13,068 bases of DNA from Bacteroidales bacterium (lineage in GTDB: Bacteria > Bacteroidota > Bacteroidia > Bacteroidales > Paludibacteraceae), in assembly GCA_900768725.1 (NCBI GenBank), contig CAAGDU010000086.1, positions 1 to 13,068 of the forward strand, given 5' to 3'. Each line of letters begins with the position of its first letter. Positions within the stretch are counted from its first letter, which is position 1. A program made the position numbers and the translations under genes. Under the pieces are notes generated by a model that saw only the letters and a list, made by a program, of their open reading frames with translations, made no database searches and had not been told where the DNA came from. This document shows, piece after piece, positions 7,222 through 12,915 of the stretch.

Positions 7222-8637
7222 TTAGAAATTAAAGTAGTTTTTCGCGTTGTTGTAGCAGATGTCTTCTACCATCTGTTGGAGGCGGGCTTTCTCGTAGCCC
7301 GTGTAGGGTATCATGCCGTTCTCCACGTCGTTGCCCAAGACGTTGCAGAGCGTGCGGCGGAAGTACTCATGACGCGGATAGGAGAGGAACGAGCGACTGT
7401 CGGTGAGCATACCCACGAAGCGGCTCAACAGACCGAGGTTTGACAGTGCCATCATCTGCTTCTCCATGCCGTCCTTTTGGTCGAGGAACCACCAGCCCGA
7501 ACCGAACTGAATCTTGCCCGATACAGAGCCGTCTTGGAAGTTGCCCAACATAGTGGCAATCACTTCGTTAGCACACGGATTGAGGTTATAGAGAATGGTC
7601 TTTGCCAAGTGTCCCTCGCTGTTCATCTCATCCAAGAAATGGCTCATTGCTTTCGCCGTCGTGAACTCACCAATCGAGTCAAAGCCGGTGTCTGCGCCGA
7701 GTTGCGCGAACATCTTGCTGTTGTTGTTACGGATAGCGCCGTAGTGGTACTGTTGCGTCCATCCGGAAGCGTAGTCCATCTCCGCCTGAGCGTGCAAATA
7801 AGCGTGCTTGTACTGACGAATCTCATACGTCGTGAGTTCCTTGCCTGCGAGTGCTTTTTGGAAGATGGCGTTGATCTCTGCATCGGTGTACGGCTCGTCG
7901 TAGAACTCCTCGATACCGTGGTCAGACAGACGGCAACCCATCGACTCAAAGAAGTCATGGCGTTTCTGCAAAGCAGCCACCATATCCGCAAAGTTAGCGA
8001 TATCCACACCGGCTACGGCTGCCAGTTTCTCGATATAGGCTTTCCACGTAGCCGCCTCGATATTCATACCGGCATCCGGACGCCAGGTCGGCAACATGCG
8101 TACCTCTGCCGTCGGGTCATCCTTCACCATCTTGTGCCATTCGAGCGAGTCTGCAGGGTCATCGGTCGTGCAAACCAACTCCACGCCATAGTGCTTCATC
8201 AAGCCGCGCGGGCAGAACTTCGGGTCGTTCGCAATCAGATCGTTGCACTTGTCATAGATAGCGCGTGCAGTCTCGGGATTCAGACGTTCCTCAATGCCGA
8301 AAGCGGTCTTGAGTTCCAGATGCGTCCAGTGATACAACGGATTACGGAAGGTATAAGGCACGGTCTCTGCCCATTTCTCGAACTTCTCCCAATCGGTCGT
8401 GTCCTTGCCGGTGCAAAAACGTTCGTCCACACCATTGGAGCGCATGGCGCGCCATTTGTAATGGTCGCCCATCAACCAAATCTGTGCAATCGACTCAAAA
8501 CGTTTGTTCTCTGCCACCATCTGAGGAATCAAGTGGCAGTGATAGTCGATAATCGGCATCTTCGCCGCATGTTCGTGATACAACTCCTGCGCAGTCTCCG
8601 TCTGCAGCAGGAAATCTTTATCCATAAAAGGTTTCAT
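7222..8637 (-). CDS. uxaC: Uronate (glucuronate) isomerase
   Basis: Converts glucuronate to fructuronate and galacturonate to tagaturonate, the first step of hexuronate breakdown after uptake; cytoplasmic, amidohydrolase-type TIM barrel. The 471 residues match the usual length of about 470. Visible family features are the metal-site motif DYHCHL (31-36, His33 and His35) and the C-terminal signature TDSRSFLSYPRHEYFRR (about 412-428). The start at 8637 gives MKPFMDKDFLL; a second ATG at codon 5 is a possible alternative, and neither has a Shine-Dalgarno sequence. It is the first gene of the operon uxaC-kdgK-eda-transporter, with a likely promoter about 70 nt upstream. No regulator gene (GntR or LacI type) lies in the window. 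Confidence 0.97.
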   Translation of the reverse strand: MKPFMDKDFLLQTETAQELYHEHAAKMPIIDYHCHLIPQMVAENKRFESIAQIWLMGDHYKWRAMRSNGVDERFCTGKDTTDWEKFEKWAETVPYTFRNPLYHWTHLELKTAFGIEERLNPETARAIYDKCNDLIANDPKFCPRGLMKHYGVELVCTTDDPADSLEWHKMVKDDPTAEVRMLPTWRPDAGMNIEAATWKAYIEKLAAVAGVDIANFADMVAALQKRHDFFESMGCRLSDHGIEEFYDEPYTDAEINAIFQKALAGKELTTYEIRQYKHAYLHAQAEMDYASGWTQQYHYGAIRNNNSKMFAQLGADTGFDSIGEFTTAKAMSHFLDEMNSEGHLAKTILYNLNPCANEVIATMLGNFQDGSVSGKIQFGSGWWFLDQKDGMEKQMMALSNLGLLSRFVGMLTDSRSFLSYPRHEYFRRTLCNVLGNDVENGMIPYTGYEKARLQQMVEDICYNNAKNYFNF

Positions 8638-8707
8638 CTGTATTGATTTTAGTTAGTTAGTTTTCTTGATTTTGCAAACTCTACTTTGCAATTTTCATAT
8701 TCGGTTG

Positions 8708-8715
8708 CAAAAATA
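8708..8715 (-). promoter_or_regulatory. Likely uxaC operon promoter (-7 element)
   Basis: On the minus strand this reads TATTTTTG followed by CAACCG, an exact match to the Bacteroidota -7 TAnnTTTG with the same downstream TTTGCAnCCG extension seen at the rpsO promoter. No good TTTG is found at the expected -33 distance, so the promoter may be weak or need an activator, which would fit substrate-controlled expression. Confidence 0.55.
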
Positions 8716-8920
8716 CCGCTTTTCTTTCATAAAGATGTAGAATAATTGACATATTTTTTGCACACTTACTGCTAAATAACAAATTACCTAGTCAAATTCC
8801 GTTCATATCTAATCCCTATACGTAATATATACTCTGTCCTATGCTTTCTTTCCAAAGTATATATATACGGATGTGTGGAAGTAAATATGCATTGAACAAA
8901 AGAATAGAATGCCAAAAGTC
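8716..8920. other. AT-rich intergenic region upstream of uxaC
   Basis: No gene is supported here. It contains an AT-rich stretch with the 12-bp palindrome GTATATATATAC (8857-8868), which could simply reflect composition or be an operator. A 66-codon frame on the minus strand (8839-9039) runs through a terminator and into the next gene and is not believable. Any regulator site for the uronate operon would be expected in this region. Confidence 0.4.
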
Positions 8921-8953
8921 AAAAAAAAAGTGGCGTGAGACCACTTTTTTTTT
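8921..8953 (-). terminator. Bidirectional terminator after the three-gene membrane cluster
   Basis: A perfect 13-bp inverted repeat (8921-8933 with 8941-8953): A9-GTGG, a 7-nt loop, CCAC-T9. The T9/A9 arms give a U-tract on either strand. It begins 16 nt past the stop of the small gene at 8969-9265. Confidence 0.88.
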
Positions 8954-8968
8954 GATACTAATATACGA

Positions 8969-9265
8969 TTAGCGTATCTTTCTAAATAAAGGACGCAAAC
9001 GGCGAAGCAAACGTTTCCAAATAGATAAAAGCAATGCACCTTTACTTAACTTAGGATGAATGAGAGAGATTGGCGCAAAGAACGATGCCAAGGAAGAGAA
9101 TATATGTCCCACTCTTCGCATTCGATTGAGCATGTGGGTTATCTCGCGTTGTATGCTTGTTGCATCTTGTCGCAAAGAGACTATTTGCCGGTCGGCGCAT
9201 TGTTGCAACTTTTCACGTACCTTAGCTATGTCTTCCAGCGAACGAATTTGGCTAAAATCATACAT
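8969..9265 (-). CDS. Small basic protein of unknown function, third gene of membrane cluster
   Basis: 98 residues, not recognised. The first half is polar and probably helical (YDFSQIRSLEDIAKVREKLQ), the middle has a short hydrophobic stretch (about 54-69), and the last 25 residues are rich in Arg/Lys and Leu/Ile (KRLLRRLRPLFRKIR), as in a membrane-surface or nucleic-acid-binding amphipathic helix. The gene overlaps the end of the DUF1469-like gene by 8 nt. By position it resembles the small third gene found after DUF1469 proteins in other phyla (yqjK in E. coli); this is an analogy of order, not of sequence. The start at 9265 is fixed by an 11-nt Shine-Dalgarno sequence (9269-9279), the only strong one in the window. 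Confidence 0.8.
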   Translation of the reverse strand: MYDFSQIRSLEDIAKVREKLQQCADRQIVSLRQDATSIQREITHMLNRMRRVGHIFSSLASFFAPISLIHPKLSKGALLLSIWKRLLRRLRPLFRKIR

Positions 9266-9638
9266 GCGTCACCTCCTTTCCATTGCCCGATTGATAGGAC
9301 CCCTGTTTAAATAAGATTGTGCTCAGTGCAGCCACCATTGGGTTGATGAACCATTGCTTACGCAAAACAATTGTGAGTACCAATAGAATAAGGAAAAAAC
9401 TGCCAATGATGAGGAAGGATGCCCAAAGTGGCAACCACTGTGCCAAAACGTATGCTAAAGTAACCGCTCCAAAGCCTAATATGGCAAAAATCAACAGAAC
9501 CGCCACCAAAGCAAAGAGCACCAATCCGATTACTTTGCTTAACTTCTCCAATAGTCCCAATCGCAATAAATCGTATTGCGTGTCCAAATACGCACGACTA
9601 TCAGCAAGTAATTTCTGATATTGTTCATCCGTTAGCAT
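9258..9638 (-). CDS. Two-helix membrane protein, DUF1469/holin-X (YqjE)-like
   Basis: 126 residues. A polar N-terminal segment (about 1-32) with an amphipathic start precedes two strong transmembrane helices (about 36-60 and 71-93) and a polar C-terminal tail. Length, helix placement and the motif of a short tail with a Gln-Trp-Phe-Ile-Asn-Pro segment after helix 2 fit the Phage_holin_3_6/DUF1469 family, which despite its name is usually a chromosomal inner-membrane protein of unclear role. It lies 5 nt after the ytxH-like gene and overlaps the next gene by 8 nt, so the three are one operon. A role in lysis is not supported: no endolysin or phage gene is near. Confidence 0.8.
   Translation of the reverse strand: MLTDEQYQKLLADSRAYLDTQYDLLRLGLLEKLSKVIGLVLFALVAVLLIFAILGFGAVTLAYVLAQWLPLWASFLIIGSFFLILLVLTIVLRKQWFINPMVAALSTILFKQGSYQSGNGKEVTHV
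9269..9279 (-). promoter_or_regulatory. Strong Shine-Dalgarno sequence for the 98-aa gene
   Basis: The minus strand reads AAAGGAGGTGA, then CGC and ATG at 9265. This is complementary over 11 nt to the conserved 16S rRNA 3' end (UCACCUCCUUU), with GGAGG 6 nt from the start codon. It lies inside the last codons of the upstream gene (encoding GKEVT). Every other start in the window lacks such a site. Confidence 0.85.
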
Positions 9639-9643
9639 AAGTC

Positions 9644-9901
9644 CTACTGCTTATCTGCAAGAGCTTCGTCCACAGCGGCTTCTAACTCTTCGTCGGTGAA
9701 ATAATCATGCAGGCGAGATTTTACTTTGGCTACAAAAGCATCGCATTCTGCACGGTCAAGGTACAATCCCTTTTCTTTGGCAAGGGCAATAATTTGTGCA
9801 CGCGTCTCGGCACCACTTTTCGGGGCAGTAAGCAAGGCAACTGCCGCGCCAACCATTGCACCTCCGGCAAAGGCGGCAATCAGTTTCATTAAGTCTTTCA
9901 T
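9644..9901 (-). CDS. YtxH-like small membrane-anchored protein
   Basis: 85 residues. A Gly/Ala-rich hydrophobic helix (about 7-27, AAFAGGAMVGAAVALL) runs into TAPKSGAETR (25-34), matching the LFAPKSGxETR signature that defines YtxH-domain proteins. The C-terminal part is acidic and probably helical (about 45-85). Family members are general-stress or envelope-associated proteins of poorly known function. First gene of a three-gene operon with the DUF1469-like protein and the small basic protein. The start at 9901 puts the helix near the N-terminus, as is usual. The upstream gap holds only a weak promoter candidate. Confidence 0.88.
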   Translation of the reverse strand: MKDLMKLIAAFAGGAMVGAAVALLTAPKSGAETRAQIIALAKEKGLYLDRAECDAFVAKVKSRLHDYFTDEELEAAVDEALADKQ

Positions 9902-9946
9902 AGTTCTTGGGGGTATTTGAAATTTAAAATACTACAGATTCAAATG

Positions 9947-9954
9947 CAAAATTC
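9947..9954 (-). promoter_or_regulatory. Weak promoter candidate for the ytxH-like operon
   Basis: The minus strand reads GAATTTTG followed by CA, one mismatch from the TAnnTTTG -7 element, about 46 nt upstream of the start codon. No TTTG occurs at the proper -33 distance. Listed only because the operon follows the rpsO terminator and needs its own start. Confidence 0.3.
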
Positions 9955-9997
9955 ATACCACAATGTGCCCCATCTAACCATCAAATGGCTATTTTAT

Positions 9998-10025
9998 AAA
10001 AAAAAAGACAGCCTTGCGACTGTCT
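9998..10025 (-). terminator. rpsO terminator
   Basis: On the minus strand AGACAG pairs with CTGTCT (10006-10011 with 10020-10025), extended by two inner pairs around a GCAA tetraloop, and is followed by a U-tract from the A-run at 9998-10006. It begins 7 nt past the rpsO stop codon. Confidence 0.85.
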
Positions 10026-10031
10026 CTCTGT

Positions 10032-10301
10032 TTACTTACGGATACCAAGTTGCTTGATAATAGCACGATAGCGCTCAATGTCTTTCTCTTTCAAGTAATC
10101 AAGCAAGCGACGACGCTTACCTACCAGCGTAGTCAGCGCACGCTCTGTTCCGAAGTCTTTGCGATTGGTCTTCAAATGCTCGGTGAGGTGGTTAATACGG
10201 TAGGTGAAGAGGGCAATTTGGCTTTCTGCTGAACCCGTGTTCTTTGCATCGTTGCCGTATTGTGCGAACAACTCTGCTTTCTTTTCCGAAGTCAAGTACA
10301 T
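10032..10301 (-). CDS. rpsO: 30S ribosomal protein S15
   Basis: Small-subunit protein that binds the central domain of 16S rRNA early in assembly. The 89 residues match the family length. Visible features are MYLTSEKKAEL at the start, the TGSAESQIALFTYRI segment with the conserved Gly-Ser/Gln-rRNA contact region, LTEHLKTNRKDFGT, and the C-terminal GKRRRLLDYLK. The frame extends 10 codons further upstream to 10331, but that segment (MFNLFSFIIV) is AT-rich leader and unlike any S15, so the ATG at 10301 is chosen. Own promoter (10433-10464) and terminator; leader of about 125 nt. No Shine-Dalgarno sequence. S15 represses its own mRNA in several bacteria, so the structured leader may be a control site. 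Confidence 0.97.
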   Translation of the reverse strand: MYLTSEKKAELFAQYGNDAKNTGSAESQIALFTYRINHLTEHLKTNRKDFGTERALTTLVGKRRRLLDYLKEKDIERYRAIIKQLGIRK

Positions 10302-10432
10302 GACAATAATGAATGAAAATAAATTAAACAATCACAACAAAGCAACACTTTATCTGACATATGGATAATACCCACATAGCAGCTTTTTGTAGAAACTTCG
10401 TCGCATTTATGCTTTCCCGTAGAAAGCGGGTG

Positions 10433-10464
10433 CAAAGGTACATAAATTATTTGAGATGTGCAAA
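10433..10464 (-). promoter_or_regulatory. rpsO promoter (Bacteroidota type)
   Basis: On the minus strand TTTG (10461-10464) lies 20 nt upstream of TACCTTTG (10433-10440), a good -33/-7 pair. The sequence continues CACCCGCT, identical over 16 nt (TACCTTTGCACCCGCT) to the promoter at 11381. Transcription should start near 10426, inside a hairpin-forming segment (10411-10430). Confidence 0.85.
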
Positions 10465-10474
10465 TATTTTTGCA

Positions 10475-11350
10475 TTATTTTTTAATTTGAAAGGGAAATG
10501 AGCCTATTAGGTTTCCATCTGCAAAGAAATCCGCATTGTAATAACCTGTTTCAGGACTTTCTTCCATTGCCCAATAGATAGTACCTGCAAATTCTTCACC
10601 TGTGTACTCGAAATTTTGCGCCATTGTATAGCCTATCTCGCTATTCTCAAAAGCAAAAAGTTTTGTAGTATCTTCTCCCATTAAGTTGCCGTTGGAATCA
10701 ATCAGACGAACATAAAGGGTTTTTATCCCGGGATCGCAAGTGATATTCTTAGCGATGGTAAAATCAAATTGTAGTTTTCGAATCTGGCTGACAATGCGTG
10801 TCCGGCGATCGTTCTTGTTTAGCGTGACGAGGGCGCAACTATTCAGTTCAAGCATAGATGCCCGCCAAACGGTCTCTGCTAAATGGCTGTTTGTTTGGGT
10901 CAGTTGTTCATTGTGTTGTGTAAGTTGGCGATTATCCTGCTTGTATTGTTGATTTTCTGCGGTAAGACGCTGGTTTGTGGCATTGAGAGAGTCAATCTGG
11001 CGGACATACTCTACCATAACAGCACGTACCGTTGCTAATTCTTTCTTGAGTTCGGCTATACGCCGAGCATTGGTCGCTTTGGTAATGCGCAGTTCTTCCA
11101 ATAGGTCTTGCACGCGTTGTTGCTCACGAGATAATAAGTCCTGTAGAGAGTCGTTTTGTATACTTATGTTTTGATAACCATCGAATTGTATGGCGAGGTC
11201 TTCATATTCCTCTTGCAACTCCGTTTTCTCATATTCCATCAGTTCTACCACTTCACGCATCTCTTGACGCTGGCGTAGATTTATATAGACGAGCACGCCA
11301 ATACCTAATATGAGCAATATAATGATGGGAATAACAACTTTTTTGTTCAT
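10475..11350 (-). CDS. Membrane-anchored coiled-coil protein, Bacteroidales conserved
   Basis: 291 residues in three parts: an N-terminal transmembrane helix (about 5-22, IPIIILLILGIGVLVYI) acting as an uncleaved anchor; a long coiled coil (about 28-165) rich in Glu, Gln, Lys and Leu with repeated Gln/Asn-rich heptads; and a C-terminal, probably beta-rich domain (about 170-291) that contains ITCDPGIKTLYVRLID and ends in FFADGNLIGSFPFQIKK. I recognise the layout from conserved uncharacterised Bacteroidales proteins, which are sometimes mislabelled as Smc-like because of the coiled coil. The C-terminal domain probably lies in the periplasm. It has its own promoter (11381-11412) and no clear terminator before the rpsO promoter 11 nt away. 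Function unknown. Confidence 0.9.
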   Translation of the reverse strand: MNKKVVIPIIILLILGIGVLVYINLRQRQEMREVVELMEYEKTELQEEYEDLAIQFDGYQNISIQNDSLQDLLSREQQRVQDLLEELRITKATNARRIAELKKELATVRAVMVEYVRQIDSLNATNQRLTAENQQYKQDNRQLTQHNEQLTQTNSHLAETVWRASMLELNSCALVTLNKNDRRTRIVSQIRKLQFDFTIAKNITCDPGIKTLYVRLIDSNGNLMGEDTTKLFAFENSEIGYTMAQNFEYTGEEFAGTIYWAMEESPETGYYNADFFADGNLIGSFPFQIKK

Positions 11351-11380
11351 ATATTATATGGTTTGTTTTGTTAGCGGGTG

Positions 11381-11412
11381 CAAAGGTACTACTTTTTTTT
11401 GATATACACAAG
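11381..11412 (-). promoter_or_regulatory. Promoter of the coiled-coil protein gene
   Basis: The minus strand has TACCTTTG (-7, 11381-11388) with CTTG at 11409-11412, 20 nt upstream, as a one-mismatch -33 element. The -7 box plus eight downstream bases are identical to the rpsO promoter. The start codon follows about 24 nt after the predicted transcription start. Confidence 0.75.
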
Positions 11413-11507
11413 CCAAAGCCTATTTTATAGAAATATACTACTATTGCCCTCAAATCTAATGTAGAGAAAATGAAGCAGAGGCTTTTTATTGCCAAAGAAA
11501 AAACGAA

Positions 11508-12095
11508 CTATTGATATACAAAATATCCAACGATGCCTGCTAATACGATGAGCAGGATGGGGTGAGAGAGGGAGGAGAGCAGTTTCTGCACTCCTCTGTT
11601 TTTTATTCCTTTGGTCAGTTCGGGGAGGATGGTGAAGAGGAAGACCACGGCGAAGAAGAGCCAACTCTTCCAATCGATGAAGGAGTCGGGGGTGATGAGA
11701 AGCAGCGCTGCGGCGGCAATCAGTCCGATGACCGCAAAGCGGAGCATGCGGAGCGTGTTTTGGAAATACGGATTGGTGCGGAAGCGCGTGCTGAGGAAGA
11801 AATACAATCGGCAGACGGAGAGCATGATGATAAGACTCGGGAGGATGATGGCGAAGGTGGCGAGCAGGCTACCCCAGACGCTGCCCGTAGCGGTGTAGCC
11901 CACATAGGTGGCGCAGTTGATACCGATAGGTCCGGGCGTTACCTGACTGATAGCCACTATATCCACGAACTCCGACTGCGACATCCACGCATTCGTCTCC
12001 ACCTCGTGTTGGATAAGCGACAAGATAGCCAGACCCCCGCCGAAGCCGAAGAGTCCGATTTTGAAGAAACTGAGAAAGAGTTGAAGGTAGAGCAT
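11508..12095 (-). CDS. Chromate transporter family subunit (short CHR protein), downstream partner
   Basis: Inner-membrane protein with one CHR domain; short CHR proteins work as pairs, and proven members export chromate. 195 residues from the chosen start. The N-terminus has FFKIGLFGFGGG and LSLIQHEV, followed by WMSQSEFVDIVAISQVTPGPIGIN, the family's TPGP signature, and then about five further hydrophobic helices. The frame extends 12 codons upstream to 12131, but those codons are read from a tandem repeat (12105-12152) and the family normally begins close to MLYLQLF, so 12095 is preferred (12110 is possible). It follows its partner gene by 153 nt of repeat. Real substrate is unknown; in gut Bacteroidales these pairs are common without known chromate exposure. 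Confidence 0.9.
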   Translation of the reverse strand: MLYLQLFLSFFKIGLFGFGGGLAILSLIQHEVETNAWMSQSEFVDIVAISQVTPGPIGINCATYVGYTATGSVWGSLLATFAIILPSLIIMLSVCRLYFFLSTRFRTNPYFQNTLRMLRFAVIGLIAAAALLLITPDSFIDWKSWLFFAVVFLFTILPELTKGIKNRGVQKLLSSLSHPILLIVLAGIVGYFVYQ

Positions 12096-12104
12096 AGTTT
12101 TTAT

Positions 12105-12265
12105 GACCATTTCATTGTCCGACCGTTTCACTGTCTGACCGCTTCGCTGAACGACTGATTTAGTATTTGATAGTATATCAGTCTAACAGCGCAAGGCGCG
12201 GTCGTTCAGCGAACGAAGTGAGCGGTCTGACAGTCGTTAGATGGTCTTTCAGCGCGTAGCGCGGT
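12105..12265. repeat. Modular GACC-unit palindromic repeat between the chr genes
   Basis: On the plus strand three 16-nt units in tandem (12105-12120, 12121-12136, 12137-12152) begin GACC and follow the pattern GACC-ryTTCryTG. Facing them, read on the minus strand, are four units of 19-24 nt also beginning GACC, several with GCGC..GCGC mini-palindromes. 12137-12155 pairs with 12201-12227 apart from an 8-nt insertion. The centre holds AGTATATCAGTCT (12172-12184), also present at 7186-7198. It is part of the same family as the uxaC-kdgK element but lacks the GC-rich core. Confidence 0.8.
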
Positions 12266-12788
12266 CTTTGGTGTATGTATATACCAATGTTGCCACGATG
12301 GTGATGAAGATGACCCATACGGGGCTGAGACCTGCGAGCCAGATAAGCAGCGCGGCGGCGATGGGGATGAGGGCGGTGAGCCATGTTATCTTCGCTGTGC
12401 GTGCCATCTTCAGCAGCGGCGCGGCAATCAGCGCCACCACGGCAGGGCGGATGCCTTTGAACACCGCTTCCACGGCGGGCTGGTCCTTATAGTCTTGGAA
12501 GAGCATGGCGATAGCCAAGATAATCAAGAACGAGGGCAAGACGGCTCCCAACACCGCCCCCAATACGCCTCTCCATCCGCCGCAACGCCAGCCGATGAAG
12601 ATGGCGGAGTTAACGGCGATAATCCCGGGTGCGGCTTGGGCGAGGGCAATCATGTTGAGGAACTCCTCCTCGTCTATCCAACGCTTGCGCTCCACTATCT
12701 CCCGTTGGATAAGTGGTATCATGGCATACCCTCCGCCGAGGGTGAAAGTGCCAATCTTGAGAAACACCCAAAAGAGTTGAAGGAACAT
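12249..12788 (-). CDS. Chromate transporter family subunit (short CHR protein), upstream partner
   Basis: One CHR domain in 179 residues, the partner of the gene at 11508-12095. The N-terminus has FLKIGTFTLGGGYAMIPLIQ, then RWIDEEEFLNMIALAQAAPG and VNSAIFIGWR, where APGI stands in for the TPGP of the partner. About five or six hydrophobic helices follow. The frame runs upstream to 12890, but those 34 codons are read from AT-rich tandem repeats and contain a duplicated peptide as a result; MFLQLFWVFLKIG at 12788 is the family-like start. The last codons (DRATR and stop) come from a repeat unit (12249-12265), so the natural C-terminus may have been altered. Probably in the same transcript as udk upstream. 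Confidence 0.88.
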   Translation of the reverse strand: MFLQLFWVFLKIGTFTLGGGYAMIPLIQREIVERKRWIDEEEFLNMIALAQAAPGIIAVNSAIFIGWRCGGWRGVLGAVLGAVLPSFLIILAIAMLFQDYKDQPAVEAVFKGIRPAVVALIAAPLLKMARTAKITWLTALIPIAAALLIWLAGLSPVWVIFITIVATLVYTYTKDRATR

Positions 12789-12796
12789 AAGGAACC

Positions 12797-12909
12797 AATT
12801 TGTAAATTTGAAAATTTGAAAATGATCATGCGGGTCTAATTTGTAAATTTGAAAATGTGAAAATGACCATGCGGGTCTAATAATTTTCAAATTTACACAT
12901 TTTCAAATT
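12797..12909. repeat. AT-rich inverted repeat with 41-nt tandem duplication, copy 2
   Basis: Two head-to-tail copies of a 41-nt unit (12797-12837 and 12838-12878) match at 39 of 41 positions; each ends in ATGCGGGTCT. They are followed by an inverted arm (12879-12909, TAATTTTCAAATTT type). Arms and core match the element at 1704-1769 past rpsA. It lies between the udk stop codon and the upstream chr gene and can form a long AU-rich hairpin in the transcript. Confidence 0.85.
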
Positions 12910-12915
12910 GACTAT

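Noticed and set aside
7041..7232. Small plus-strand frames of 63 and 87 codons between uxaC and kdgK
   Set aside because: They are translations of the palindromic repeat element, a known source of false small ORFs.
7477..8646. A 389-codon plus-strand frame opposite uxaC
   Set aside because: Antisense shadow of uxaC, whose metal site and C-terminal signature prove the minus-strand frame.
8839..9039. A 66-codon minus-strand frame with aromatic-rich sequence
   Set aside because: It overlaps the end of the 98-aa gene and reads through a perfect terminator; its composition reflects AT-rich intergenic DNA.
9258..9638. Phage holin, suggesting a prophage
   Set aside because: The holin name of this family is historical; no endolysin, integrase or structural phage gene is near, and the operon sits between housekeeping genes.
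10302..10331. Upstream start for S15 giving 99 residues
   Set aside because: The ten added residues are AT-rich leader sequence; S15 is 89 residues and begins MYLT.
12096..12131. N-terminal extension of the downstream chr subunit
   Set aside because: Read from the 16-nt GACC tandem units; the family-like start is 12095.
12797..12878. Possible CRISPR-like direct repeats
   Set aside because: Only two units, directly abutting with no spacers, and no cas gene nearby.
12789..12890. N-terminal extension of the upstream chr subunit
   Set aside because: The codons come from the AT-rich tandem repeat and encode a duplicated peptide; family members begin at the equivalent of 12788.
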